Shown in pieces: positions 1 through 7,513 of a stretch of 29,815 nucleotides of DNA. Location: assembly GCA_938022295.1 (NCBI GenBank), contig CALIDR010000182.1, positions 1 to 29,815 of the forward strand, in the 5' to 3' direction. The notes under the pieces are model-generated. The model was given only the letters and a program-made list of their open reading frames with translations. It did no database searches and had not been told where the DNA came from. Origin of the DNA: an uncultured Burkholderiaceae bacterium. GTDB lineage: Bacteria > Pseudomonadota > Gammaproteobacteria > Burkholderiales > Burkholderiaceae_C. The number at the start of each line of letters is the position of its first letter. Position 1 is the first letter of the stretch. Position numbers and translations under genes: made by a program.

Positions 1-614
1 CGTTCGGCGCCGACCTGCCGGCGCCGACGCTGGCCGTCATCGCGATGAGCGAGTTCTTCGTCGCCTACTGGTACATCATCTTCGGCGTGCTGATCGGCGG
101 CACCTACTTCTTCCTGCAGAGCTGGAAGCGCAGCGAGAAGATGCAGAAGTTCATGGACCGGCTGCTGCTGCGCATCCCGGTGTTCGGCGACCTGATCTAC
201 AAGTCGGTGATCGCGCGCTGGACGCGCACGCTGTCGACGATGTTCGCCGCCGGCGTGCCGCTGGTCGAGGCGCTCGACTCGGTGGGCGGCGCGGCGGGCA
301 ACGCCGTGTTCCTCGATGCGACGGACAAGATCCAGAAGGACGTGGCCACCGGCTCGTCGCTGACGACGTCGATGCAGGCCACCGGCGTGTTCCCGAGCAT
401 GGTGCTGCAGATGGCCTCGATCGGCGAGGAGTCGGGCTCGCTGGACCACATGCTGGGCAAGGCGGCCGAGTTCTACGAGGAGGAGGTCGACGAGATGGTC
501 AAGGGCCTGTCGAGCCTGATGGAGCCGTTCATCATCGTCGTGCTCGGCGTGCTGATCGGCGGCATCGTGGTCTCGATGTACCTGCCGATCTTCAAGCTCG
601 GCTCGGTGGTCTGA
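1..614 (+). CDS. pilC: Type IV pilus inner-membrane platform protein PilC, C-terminal part
   Basis: The gene is open at the left edge; the reading frame enters at base 3 and stops at TGA 612-614, giving about 203 residues of a family that is usually near 400. What is visible is one membrane segment (AYWYIIFGVLIGGTYFFL), a second cytoplasmic T2SSF domain (WTRTLSTMFAAGVPLVEAL and the GEESGSLDHML stretch typical of PilC/GspF) and a last membrane segment before the end (FIIVVLGVLIGGIVVSMYL). PilC spans the inner membrane and couples the PilB/PilT ATPases to pilin assembly. It is followed 31 bp later by pilD, the usual pilBCD order, so pilB is expected just to the left. An ATG at 45 exists but lies inside the continuous frame and is not the start. 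Confidence 0.95.
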   Translation, partial: FGADLPAPTLAVIAMSEFFVAYWYIIFGVLIGGTYFFLQSWKRSEKMQKFMDRLLLRIPVFGDLIYKSVIARWTRTLSTMFAAGVPLVEALDSVGGAAGNAVFLDATDKIQKDVATGSSLTTSMQATGVFPSMVLQMASIGEESGSLDHMLGKAAEFYEEEVDEMVKGLSSLMEPFIIVVLGVLIGGIVVSMYLPIFKLGSVV

Positions 615-645
615 ACCGCCGCCACCCGCCCTGCCGCCCGCCGCC

Positions 646-1578
646 ATGCCGCTCGAGCTGCTGCTGCACCCCGCCACGCTGGCGGTGCTCGGCCTCGTCA
701 TCGGCAGCTTCTTGAACGTCGTCGTCCACCGGCTGCCGCTGATCCTCGAGCGGCAGTGGTGGGGCGAGGTCGCGCACCAGCTCGCCGACGCCGAGTCGTG
801 GCGGCGCGTGTTCGCCGGCGGGCGCGCCAACGCTGCCGAGCCGGCCGAGTTCGGCCGCGCCGCGAAGGCGCTCACGACCGCGCTCGACGCGCTGCCGCGC
901 CTGTCGATCGCCGCGCCGCGCTCGCGCTGCCCGTCGTGCGGGGCGGCGATCGCGTGGCACGACAACATCCCGCTGCTCGGCTGGCTGCGGCTGAAGGGGC
1001 GCTGCGCGTCGTGCCACGAGCGCATCCCGGCGCGCTACCCGTTCGTCGAGCTGCTGACCGGCGCGCTGTTCGCCGCGGTGGGCTGGCGCTTCGGCGCCGA
1101 GCCGGTGGCGCTGCTGTGGTGCGGCGCGGTCGCCGTGCTGGTCGCGCTGGCGGCGATCGACTGGGACACCACCGTGCTGCCCGACGCGCTGACGCTGCCG
1201 CTGCTGTGGGCCGGCCTCGTCGCCGCGGCGCTGGGCTGGACGCTGCCGCTCGCCGACGCGCTGTGGGGCGCGGCGGCGGGCTACCTCTCGCTGTGGTCGG
1301 TGTACTGGCTGTTCAAGCTGACCACGGGCAAGGAGGGCATGGGCTACGGCGACTTCAAGCTGCTCGCCGCGCTCGGCGCCTGGCTCGGCTGGCAGATGAT
1401 CGTGCCGATCCTGCTGATGGCCTCGGTGATCGGCGCCGTCGTCGGCATCGGGATGAAGCTCGCCTCCTCGCTGCGCGAAGGCCGCTACGTGCCGTTCGGC
1501 CCGTTCCTGGCCGGCGCCGGGCTGGTCGTGATGCTCGCCGGCGCCGACACCGTGCTCGGCTGGATCGGCTGGGCCTGA
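646..1578 (+). CDS. pilD: Prepilin peptidase / N-methyltransferase PilD
   Basis: A 310-residue polytopic membrane enzyme that cleaves type IV prepilin leaders after glycine and N-methylates the new first residue. The N-terminal domain has the family signature IGSFLNVVVHRLP and a zinc site of two CxxC pairs, C95/C98 (CPSC) and C120/C123 (CASC). The two aspartates of the peptidase are seen as D172 in the ID-x5-LPD motif and D236 in GYGDFKLLAALGAWLGW. Length and motif order are normal. Its substrates include the five prepilins encoded on the other strand at 4143-9883. The start is the first ATG after pilC; no strong Shine-Dalgarno is visible before it, so translation may depend on pilC. Confidence 0.97.
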   Translation: MPLELLLHPATLAVLGLVIGSFLNVVVHRLPLILERQWWGEVAHQLADAESWRRVFAGGRANAAEPAEFGRAAKALTTALDALPRLSIAAPRSRCPSCGAAIAWHDNIPLLGWLRLKGRCASCHERIPARYPFVELLTGALFAAVGWRFGAEPVALLWCGAVAVLVALAAIDWDTTVLPDALTLPLLWAGLVAAALGWTLPLADALWGAAAGYLSLWSVYWLFKLTTGKEGMGYGDFKLLAALGAWLGWQMIVPILLMASVIGAVVGIGMKLASSLREGRYVPFGPFLAGAGLVVMLAGADTVLGWIGWA

Positions 1579-1633
1579 CGGGCGCCGGTCGCCGGCCGCG
1601 CCGATGGACGCCGCAGCCCCGACGGCCGGCCCC

Positions 1634-2251
1634 ATGATCGGTCATGCCGCCGGTCTCACGGTCGGTCTCACCGGCGGCATCGGCAGCGGCAAGAGCACCG
1701 TCGCCGCCCGCCTGGCCGCGCTCGGCGCCGCGGTCGTGGACACCGACGCCATCGCCCGCGCGCTGAGCGCGCCCGGCGGGGCCGCGATCCCGGCGCTGCG
1801 CGAAGCGTTCGGCGACGCGGCGATCGACGCCCGCGGCGCGCTCGACCGCGACCACATGCGCGCCCTGGCCTTCGGCGACCCGGCCGTGCGGCGCCGGCTC
1901 GAAGCCATCCTGCACCCGCTGATCGGCGCCGAGGCCGAGCGGCAGGCGGCCGCGGCCGGCACGCGTGCGATCGTGTTCGACGTGCCGCTGCTCGCCGAGT
2001 CGGCACGCTGGCGCGCGCGCGTGCGGCGCGTGCTCGTCGTCGACTGCACCGAGGCCACACAGGTCGAGCGCGTCGCGCGCCGGCCGGGCTGGAGCGCGGA
2101 CGCCGCGCGGCGCGTGATCGCGCAGCAGGCCACGCGCGAGCGCCGGCGCGCCGTGGCCGATGCCGTCGTCTTCAACGACGGGCTCACGCTCGACGCGCTG
2201 CACGCCGAGGTCGACGCCCTGTGGGCGCGCTGGACGTCAGCCGCGCTGTGA
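1634..2251 (+). CDS. coaE: Dephospho-CoA kinase CoaE
   Basis: The cytoplasmic enzyme that phosphorylates the ribose 3'-hydroxyl of dephospho-CoA with ATP, the last step of coenzyme A synthesis. The P-loop GLTGGIGSGKST is close to the N terminus, followed by VVDTDAIAR (the conserved D-x-D/A region) and the lid/CoA binding stretch HPLI and FDVPLLAES. From ATG 1634 the protein is 205 residues, matching the usual length near 206; an in-frame ATG at 1604 would add ten residues that the family lacks. It sits between pilD and zapD, a gene order common in betaproteobacteria. Confidence 0.96.
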   Translation: MIGHAAGLTVGLTGGIGSGKSTVAARLAALGAAVVDTDAIARALSAPGGAAIPALREAFGDAAIDARGALDRDHMRALAFGDPAVRRRLEAILHPLIGAEAERQAAAAGTRAIVFDVPLLAESARWRARVRRVLVVDCTEATQVERVARRPGWSADAARRVIAQQATRERRRAVADAVVFNDGLTLDALHAEVDALWARWTSAAL

Positions 2252-2265
2252 AACAATCGGCGCGC

Positions 2266-2283
2266 GGGGCGCGTCGGCGCCCC
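2266..2283 (+). other. Stem-loop between coaE and zapD
   Basis: GGGGCGC (2266-2272) pairs perfectly with GCGCCCC (2277-2283) around a GTCG loop. It lies 14 bases before the zapD GTG and has no following T tract, so it is more likely a leader hairpin that affects zapD translation, or a weak pause, than a terminator. A weak -10-like AACAAT is at 2252-2257 just before it. Function is inferred from position only. Confidence 0.4.
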
Positions 2284-2297
2284 GGGGTCGGCAGGCG

Positions 2298-3053
2298 GTG
2301 GCGGTTCTCTACGAATACCCGTTCAACGAAGGCATCCGCACGATGCTGCGGCTCGAGCACCTGTTCGACCGCCTCGGCCAGCTCGTGCCGCGCGAGACGG
2401 CGCTGGACCACCACTTCGCGCTGGTCACGATCTTCGAGATCATGGACGTCGCCGCGCGCGCCGACCTCAAGTCCGACCTGCTGAAGGAGCTCGAGCGCCA
2501 CCGCACCCAGCTCGCCGCCTACCGCGGCAACCCGGCGATCTCCGAGCGCGCGCTCGACGACGTCATCGGCCGCATCCACGCCGCGCACGAGCGGCTGAAC
2601 GAAGTGCCCGGCAAAGCAGGCCAGGCGCTGACGACCAACGAGTGGCTGATGAGCGTGCGCAGCCGCATCGGCATCCCCGGCGGCACCTGCGAGTTCGACC
2701 TGCCGGCCTACTACGCGTGGCAGCAGCACCCGCCCGAGCGCCGGCGCGCCGACCTGCTGCGCTGGATCGAGACGCTGAACCCGCTGGCCGGGGCGCTGCA
2801 CCTGCTGCTCGGCCTGCTGCGCGACGCCGGCGTGCCGCACCGCGTCGTCGCGCCGGCAGGCCAGTTCCAGCAGAGCCTGCCGCAAGGCAAGACGTACCAG
2901 CTGCTGCGCGTGCGCGTCGACGACGCGGCGCTGATCCCCGAGATCAGCGGCCACCGGCTGATGGTATCGGTGCGGCTGATGAACGCCGACGCCGAGGGGC
3001 GGTTGAAGCCGGTGGCCGCTGACTGCAGCTTCGACCTCACGCTGTGCGCGTGA
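2298..3053 (+). CDS. zapD: Cell division protein ZapD (FtsZ-ring associated)
   Basis: ZapD cross-links FtsZ filaments in the cytoplasmic division ring. The frame from GTG 2298 begins (M)AVLYEYPFNEGIRTMLRLEH, the typical ZapD N terminus (LYEYPFNERIRT-LRLE), and gives 251 residues, close to the 247 of the E. coli protein. Other family stretches are WLMSVRSRIGIPGGTCEFDLP and YAWQQHP. The frame stays open upstream into coaE, and an ATG exists at 2342, but that would remove the conserved YEYPFNE stretch; GTG is therefore chosen. No good Shine-Dalgarno is seen. The neighbours coaE and yacG match the canonical coaE-zapD-yacG arrangement. Confidence 0.94.
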   Translation: MAVLYEYPFNEGIRTMLRLEHLFDRLGQLVPRETALDHHFALVTIFEIMDVAARADLKSDLLKELERHRTQLAAYRGNPAISERALDDVIGRIHAAHERLNEVPGKAGQALTTNEWLMSVRSRIGIPGGTCEFDLPAYYAWQQHPPERRRADLLRWIETLNPLAGALHLLLGLLRDAGVPHRVVAPAGQFQQSLPQGKTYQLLRVRVDDAALIPEISGHRLMVSVRLMNADAEGRLKPVAADCSFDLTLCA

Positions 3054-3087
3054 GCGGCGCGACGAAAGCGAGCAGCCGCAGCCGGCG

Positions 3088-3303
3088 ATGACGACGCCCC
3101 CCGAGCCGCCGCCCAAGCGGCGCCAGGTGCGCTGCCCGACCTGCGGCGGCCTCGCGGTGTACGACGCGGCGAACCCCTGGCGGCCGTTCTGCAGCGAGCG
3201 CTGCCGCCAGATCGACCTCGGCGCGTGGGCCAGCGAAGGCTATCGCGTGCCCGAGCCGCCGCTGCCGGACGGCGACGCCGAAGGCCCGGATCGCCGCCAC
3301 TGA
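3088..3303 (+). CDS. yacG: DNA gyrase inhibitor / zinc protein YacG
   Basis: A 71-residue protein with the YacG zinc knuckle: CPTCGG in the first half and FCSERCRQIDLGAWASEGYRV in the second, giving four zinc-binding cysteines and the conserved DLG-W-x-E-Y motif. In E. coli the protein binds GyrB and blocks DNA binding of gyrase. It is 34 bp behind zapD and is the last plus-strand gene of this block; the next genes run in the opposite direction. Confidence 0.95.
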   Translation: MTTPPEPPPKRRQVRCPTCGGLAVYDAANPWRPFCSERCRQIDLGAWASEGYRVPEPPLPDGDAEGPDRRH

Positions 3304-3307
3304 CCTC

Positions 3308-3322
3308 AGATCCGGCAGTCGG
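3308..3322 (+). repeat. Extra direct copy of the inverted-repeat end
   Basis: AGATCCGGCAGTCGG here is repeated exactly at 3349-3363, 41 bp further on, where it forms part of the left end of the 3344-3494 element. It begins five bases after the yacG stop. The GGGCG-CCG-CGCCC stem right behind it (3321-3333) could stop yacG transcription, but it lacks a T tract. Confidence 0.6.
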
Positions 3323-3343
3323 GCGCCGCGCCCGGGCCGGCGC

Positions 3344-3494
3344 AGCCTAGATCCGGCAGTCGGCCGCTCGATTCCGCATGCAAGAGCCTTTCGCATCTGA
3401 AGTTTCCCCCCACGCGGATGGTCACCTGATGGGTGACGACGCTGCGCACCCGATCGAGCCGCCCTCGGGCGCGCCCCACTGCCGGATCTAGGCT
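3344..3494. repeat. 151-bp element with 17-bp perfect terminal inverted repeats (MITE-like)
   Basis: AGCCTAGATCCGGCAGT at 3344-3360 is exactly complementary, inverted, to ACTGCCGGATCTAGGCT at 3478-3494. The inner flanks also resemble each other in inverted sense (GGCCGCTCGAT near 3362-3372 and GGCGGCTCGAT read backwards near 3453-3463), so the inverted ends are longer but imperfect. In the middle is a second perfect dyad, GTCACC-TGATG-GGTGAC (3421-3437). There is no open reading frame of note. The element fills the gap between the convergent genes yacG and the DUF3299 gene; its last base is the final base of the DUF3299 stop codon. It could be a miniature inverted-repeat transposable element, a dispersed intergenic repeat, or a structured 3' region. 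Confidence 0.6.
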
Positions 3495-4162
3495 CAGAGC
3501 ACCAAGTACGGCAGCGCGAAGGCCCGGTCGGCGTTCTCGTCGAACGCGCTCAGCCGCCCACTGCGCATGCGGTACGCGCTGGCGCCCAGCGCGGTGTCGG
3601 TGGCGGCCACCTCCAGCCGCCCGGCCAGCCACAGGCGGTACGGCAGCATCGACTCCGGCACTGCCTCGGCCAGGTCGACCACCACGGCCTGGTTGGCCGG
3701 CGGCGGCGGACGGTGGATGCAGCCGCCCAGGTAGGGCACGAAGCGGCAGCGCTCGACGCGCCCCGGCGCCCCCGCGAGCTTCTGTGCGAAGCCGACTAGG
3801 CGCACTGCCCGTCCGTCGAGCGACCGATCGGGCGGCGCGCGGCGGGCCAGCGCGTGGAGCTGGGCGAGCAGCGCGCGGGCGCGGGGGTCGTCGTCGTCGA
3901 GCGCGCCGACCTCGGCTGCCGGCAGGCTGCGGAAGTACGACGCCGGCGCCCACCCGGGGGCCATCAGCGCCCGCCAGGGCAGCGGCGGTTCGGCCGCGCC
4001 GGCAGGGCGTGCCGCCCACAGCGCTGCCAGCGCCGGCGCACCGAACAGCAGCCCCCGACGGCCGATGCCGCCGGCGGCCGGCAGCGCCGGCGCGGTGCAG
4101 CCGCAGCGGGCACGCAGCCGCAGCGGACGGTCACGATCGTTGTCAGCGGCGCCAGCAGCCAT
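3494..4162 (-). CDS. DUF3299 domain protein, probably exported
   Basis: From ATG 4162 the protein has 222 residues. The signature PYLGGCIHRPPPPANQAVVV, with LDGRAVRLVGF before it and PLPWRALMAPGW earlier, matches the DUF3299 family, whose biochemical role is unknown. The N terminus holds GRRGLLFGAPALAALWAARPAGA-like sequence, a twin-arginine pair followed by a hydrophobic stretch ending in AGA, so export (possibly by Tat) is likely. The gene overlaps the end of pilE by 20 bp, so it is probably translated from the minor pilin mRNA. An upstream in-frame ATG at 4246 lies deep in pilE and is less likely; a later start after the N-terminal arginines cannot be excluded. Confidence 0.8.
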   Translation of the reverse strand: MAAGAADNDRDRPLRLRARCGCTAPALPAAGGIGRRGLLFGAPALAALWAARPAGAAEPPLPWRALMAPGWAPASYFRSLPAAEVGALDDDDPRARALLAQLHALARRAPPDRSLDGRAVRLVGFAQKLAGAPGRVERCRFVPYLGGCIHRPPPPANQAVVVDLAEAVPESMLPYRLWLAGRLEVAATDTALGASAYRMRSGRLSAFDENADRAFALPYLVL

Positions 4163-4577
4163 CCTGCCCTCCGGTCTTGCGTCCCAGGTTGTCCAGCCGC
4201 AGCGTCCCGCACGGGTCGGTCGCCTGGGCGCCCTTGGGCACCGCACGCAGCGTGTAGGTCTGTGCCGCCACCGCCTGCAGCGAGACGTCGTAGTACTTCG
4301 TCGCGCCGTCCTTCGGCGCCTGCGCCAGCGCCGCGGGCAGCGCCACCGCCACGCCAGCCACGTTGCGGTCGTAGCGGAAGTTCTCGGTGTGGAAGCGCTC
4401 CATGAACTGCGCGGCCTCCATCAGCACCGCCTGCGCGTCGGCGCGCCGGCTCTTGCGCATCTGGTCGACGTAGGCCGGGTACGCGACGGCGACCAGGATG
4501 GCGACGATCGCCACCACGATCATCGCCTCGATCAGCGTGAAGCCGCGCCCGGCGGCGATCCGCAATGACGTTTTCAT
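4143..4577 (-). CDS. pilE: Type IV pilin-like minor pilin PilE
   Basis: A 144-residue prepilin. The leader MKTSLRIAAGRG is followed by FTLIEAMIVVAIVAILVAVA, a class III signal with glycine before the PilD cleavage site and glutamate at mature position 5. The C-terminal D-region has two cysteines (DPCGTLRL and DGCWRR at the end) that would form the usual disulfide loop. The start ATG overlaps the pilY1 stop as ATGA (4574-4577), so translation is coupled. By position after pilY1 and by size it corresponds to the minor pilin PilE of the fimU/pilVWXY1E cluster of Pseudomonas rather than to the major pilin. Confidence 0.93.
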   Translation of the reverse strand: MKTSLRIAAGRGFTLIEAMIVVAIVAILVAVAYPAYVDQMRKSRRADAQAVLMEAAQFMERFHTENFRYDRNVAGVAVALPAALAQAPKDGATKYYDVSLQAVAAQTYTLRAVPKGAQATDPCGTLRLDNLGRKTGGQDGCWRR

Positions 4578-7513
4578 GGCCGGGTCACCTCGCGCCAGTT
4601 GATGCGCCGCGACCCGGCGAGGATCTCCTCGGCGCCGCGGATCGTCGTGCTGCCCACGCTGCGCGTGGTCTCCTCGACGTTGCCGTCGCGGTCGGTCACC
4701 CGCACCGTCTCGGTGCCGTCGCCGTTGTCGATGATCTCCGTCTTCGCCGTCGTGCCGTCGGAGTACGTCACGATGTACGTCGTCACGTTGCCGACGATCG
4801 ACGACGTGACGCCGGTGGCCGTCACCCCGGGCGGCGGCGGCGCGCCGCCGAAGCTGCCGTCCTTGGGGTCGGCCGAGCCGGCGGCGGGAGTCGCCTTCTT
4901 GCCCGGCGGGCCGAAGTCCTGCGGCGGATCCTTCACCCAGCCGGCGTCGCCGTAGCACTTGCCGTTGTCGTGGTGCCAGAACAGGGTGTATTCGGCGAGG
5001 ATCTTGCTCGCGCTCGAGGCCTTCACGCGCCATCCGTAGGCGGGCCCCCCGCCGGCGAAATTCAGTTCGAGATCGTTCGCCGCGGTGTCGGCGCGGATCA
5101 GCTGGATCGTCAGCGCGCCGTTGTACCGCTCGCCGTTGGGGCCCGGGCGGGTGTTCACGCCGCTGGTGTTGATCTTGTTGACGCAGCCGGTCTGCGTCGG
5201 GATCAGGCCGGCGCGCACGTCGCCGTTGCCCCACCAGTCCTTGCTCTTGAAGGCGTCCAGCGGCAGGCGGAACGTGAGCGTGCCGACGTTGGCGCGGGTG
5301 TAGTTGGGCAGCCGGTCGAGCACCTGTGCCGCAGTGGCGGCGGTGACCAGGTCGCGATACGCCTTGACGTTGACGAAGGGCTGGCCGCCGACCGAGAGCT
5401 GCGATGCCGGGTTCAGGTACTGGTTCAGCACGAGCACCTTGAACGGCGTCGTGGTGTTCGTGATCGCGTTGCTGAGGTTGAACGTCGCGTCGCTGGCGTT
5501 CAGGAAGTTGACGCCGGTGACGTCGTACTTGTCGTCGTACTCGTGGACGTGACGGCGGTTCTTGTACGTGCCGTCGCGGCGGTCGTAGAGGTCGACGTCG
5601 AAGTGCCCGCCCGAGACGCCCGGATCGCCCTCGCCGCCGCTGGGCAGGTCGATCTCGAGGCCGGACTGCTGGTTGAACAGCGTCGTGCTGCGCTTCTTCA
5701 GGTCGACCAGCACCGGCTGCGAGTGCAGGCCGGCGCCGAGCCAGCGGCCGATGATGACCTGGCCGTCGACCTTGTCCTTGTCGTCGATCTCGTCGTCGCC
5801 GTTGACGTCGAAGATCGACGCCGGCACGTTGCCGCCGGTCAGGTAGTCGAGCTCCTGCAGCCACGCCTCGCCGGGCGGCTGGGTCTCGGAGGCCGCCGCC
5901 TTCGTCGGGTTGGCGCTCATGAAGTAGTAGCGGTTGTCGTTGAGGAACGGCGCCTCGCCGACGACGCGCTCGCCGGCCGGCAGCGCGACGCGCCAGCCGC
6001 GGTGGCCGCCGGCCCCCCAGTCCGGCACGTTGGCCGACGCGTAGCGCAGCTTGGCGGTGCCGAAGTTTGTCTCGGTCAGCGTCTGGGCGAGCAGGGCCGT
6101 GTTGCCGGCCGGCGCCCCGTCCCAGATGCCGTAGGCGGCGAACGTCGCGGTGTCGGTGGCATCGGCCGGTGCCAGCGTGCGCCCGGTGCCGAACAGCACC
6201 ATGTGGCCGCCGAGCGGGTGCGGGTGCACGACCGGGGCCACCGTGATCGCCTGCGCCGGCGACGTCGTGAACAGCGCCGTGGCGGTGTAGCCGGCGGGGT
6301 CGGCGGCGCGCAGGTCGAACTTCCACAGCGTGCCGTCGAGGTCGCCGGCGTAGGCGAAGTCGACCTTGCCGTCGTTGTTGGTGTCGACGAGCGTCGGGCT
6401 CGACAGGCCGTTCGGGCTCGCCGCGCTGCCGGCGCCGGTCGGGATCTCGCGGATCAGCGCCCCGGTGTCGGCATCGATCACGAACAGCGATGCCTTGCCG
6501 TCGCCGGGGCTCGTGGAGAGGTACCCGTTGCCGACGATCACGGCCGCCACGCCGTGGTTCAGACGACCGAGCCGCGGCATCGCGTAGGTGAAGCCGAGAT
6601 TCGCGAAGCCGGTGCTCGCGGGCGTGATCTCCCACTTGACCTTCGCCGCCGCGGCGGCCTCGTCGGCGGCGTCGGGGTTGGTCATGTCGAGCATGAACAG
6701 GCCCCGCCCGCCGCCGCCGAGCCCGCCGACGAGCAGCGTCCTGGTGCCGCCGGCGAGCGCGACGTCGGCGATCGACAGCGGCCCGTCGACGAAGAGCCTC
6801 GGCACGTAGGGCCGGGCCGCGAGTTGCGGCAGCTTCGGGATCAGCATCGACGGCACGTAGGCGAACACCTCGGCGCCGGTGGTGGCGTCGAACACGTGCA
6901 GCATGCCGTCGTTGGCGCCGACGTAGAGCCGCCGCTGGCCGCCGCCGTGGCGCCAGTGCAGCAGCGTCGAGTGCTGGATGTCGCCGAGCACCGACATCCG
7001 CTTGCGGAACTTGTCGCCGTTCGGGTCCTCGTGGCTGCGGTCGCCGCGCACGAAGTTGAGAATCTTCGGGCCCTTCGTGGCGTCGCCGAGCGCGCTCTGC
7101 TGAGCGGCGGCGAGCGAAGCCCAGCGGAACGGCACGCCCGCGCCGGTGGTGGCGTGGCGGGTGACGATGCGGCGGCCGGTGTCGAAGTTGGCGACGTCGA
7201 GCTGCACGCCGGCGTCGGGCACCGCCCACGGCGAGCCGCCGCCGATGTACCCGTACTCGTCGATGTCGCTCGCGCGCAGGCTGCCCGACCACTCGCCGGC
7301 GCGGAAGTCGGCGCGGAAGATCGCCTCCTCGCCGCTGGCCAGGTTGTAGCTGCTCAGCGCCGGGCGGGTGACCCAGCCGATGGGCTGGCTGTCGGGGACG
7401 AAAGGCGCGGCGGCGCCGGCCAGCATCACGATGCTGCCGAGCGCTGCCGCGGCCGCGGCGGCGGCCGCGCCGCGCGCGATGCGGGAACGGGCGGTGACAT
7501 CAGACGGCGGCAT
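4574..7513 (-). CDS. pilY1: Type IV pilus tip/assembly protein PilY1 (beta-propeller type)
   Basis: 979 residues from ATG 7513, preceded by a good ribosome site (AGGAGAG, then GTGTT). The N terminus is basic, then a nine-alanine run and a hydrophobic stretch ending near AGAAA (about residue 36), a signal peptide. The body from about residue 60 has PilC/PilY1 beta-propeller sequence (YVGANDGMLHVFDATTGAEVF, VGGLGGGGRGLFMLD, FGTGRTL). Two calcium-binding-like loops are visible: DTNNDGKVD at 377-385, the place of the known PilY1 calcium loop, and DVNGDDEIDDKD at 569-580, a full 12-position EF-hand-like loop. There is no N-terminal von Willebrand A domain of the kind found in Pseudomonas PilY1. 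A glycine/proline linker and a repetitive strand-rich tail form the last 90 residues. PilY1 proteins prime pilus assembly with the minor pilins and act in adhesion at the tip. Confidence 0.94.
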   Translation of the reverse strand: MPPSDVTARSRIARGAAAAAAAAALGSIVMLAGAAAPFVPDSQPIGWVTRPALSSYNLASGEEAIFRADFRAGEWSGSLRASDIDEYGYIGGGSPWAVPDAGVQLDVANFDTGRRIVTRHATTGAGVPFRWASLAAAQQSALGDATKGPKILNFVRGDRSHEDPNGDKFRKRMSVLGDIQHSTLLHWRHGGGQRRLYVGANDGMLHVFDATTGAEVFAYVPSMLIPKLPQLAARPYVPRLFVDGPLSIADVALAGGTRTLLVGGLGGGGRGLFMLDMTNPDAADEAAAAAKVKWEITPASTGFANLGFTYAMPRLGRLNHGVAAVIVGNGYLSTSPGDGKASLFVIDADTGALIREIPTGAGSAASPNGLSSPTLVDTNNDGKVDFAYAGDLDGTLWKFDLRAADPAGYTATALFTTSPAQAITVAPVVHPHPLGGHMVLFGTGRTLAPADATDTATFAAYGIWDGAPAGNTALLAQTLTETNFGTAKLRYASANVPDWGAGGHRGWRVALPAGERVVGEAPFLNDNRYYFMSANPTKAAASETQPPGEAWLQELDYLTGGNVPASIFDVNGDDEIDDKDKVDGQVIIGRWLGAGLHSQPVLVDLKKRSTTLFNQQSGLEIDLPSGGEGDPGVSGGHFDVDLYDRRDGTYKNRRHVHEYDDKYDVTGVNFLNASDATFNLSNAITNTTTPFKVLVLNQYLNPASQLSVGGQPFVNVKAYRDLVTAATAAQVLDRLPNYTRANVGTLTFRLPLDAFKSKDWWGNGDVRAGLIPTQTGCVNKINTSGVNTRPGPNGERYNGALTIQLIRADTAANDLELNFAGGGPAYGWRVKASSASKILAEYTLFWHHDNGKCYGDAGWVKDPPQDFGPPGKKATPAAGSADPKDGSFGGAPPPPGVTATGVTSSIVGNVTTYIVTYSDGTTAKTEIIDNGDGTETVRVTDRDGNVEETTRSVGSTTIRGAEEILAGSRRINWREVTRP

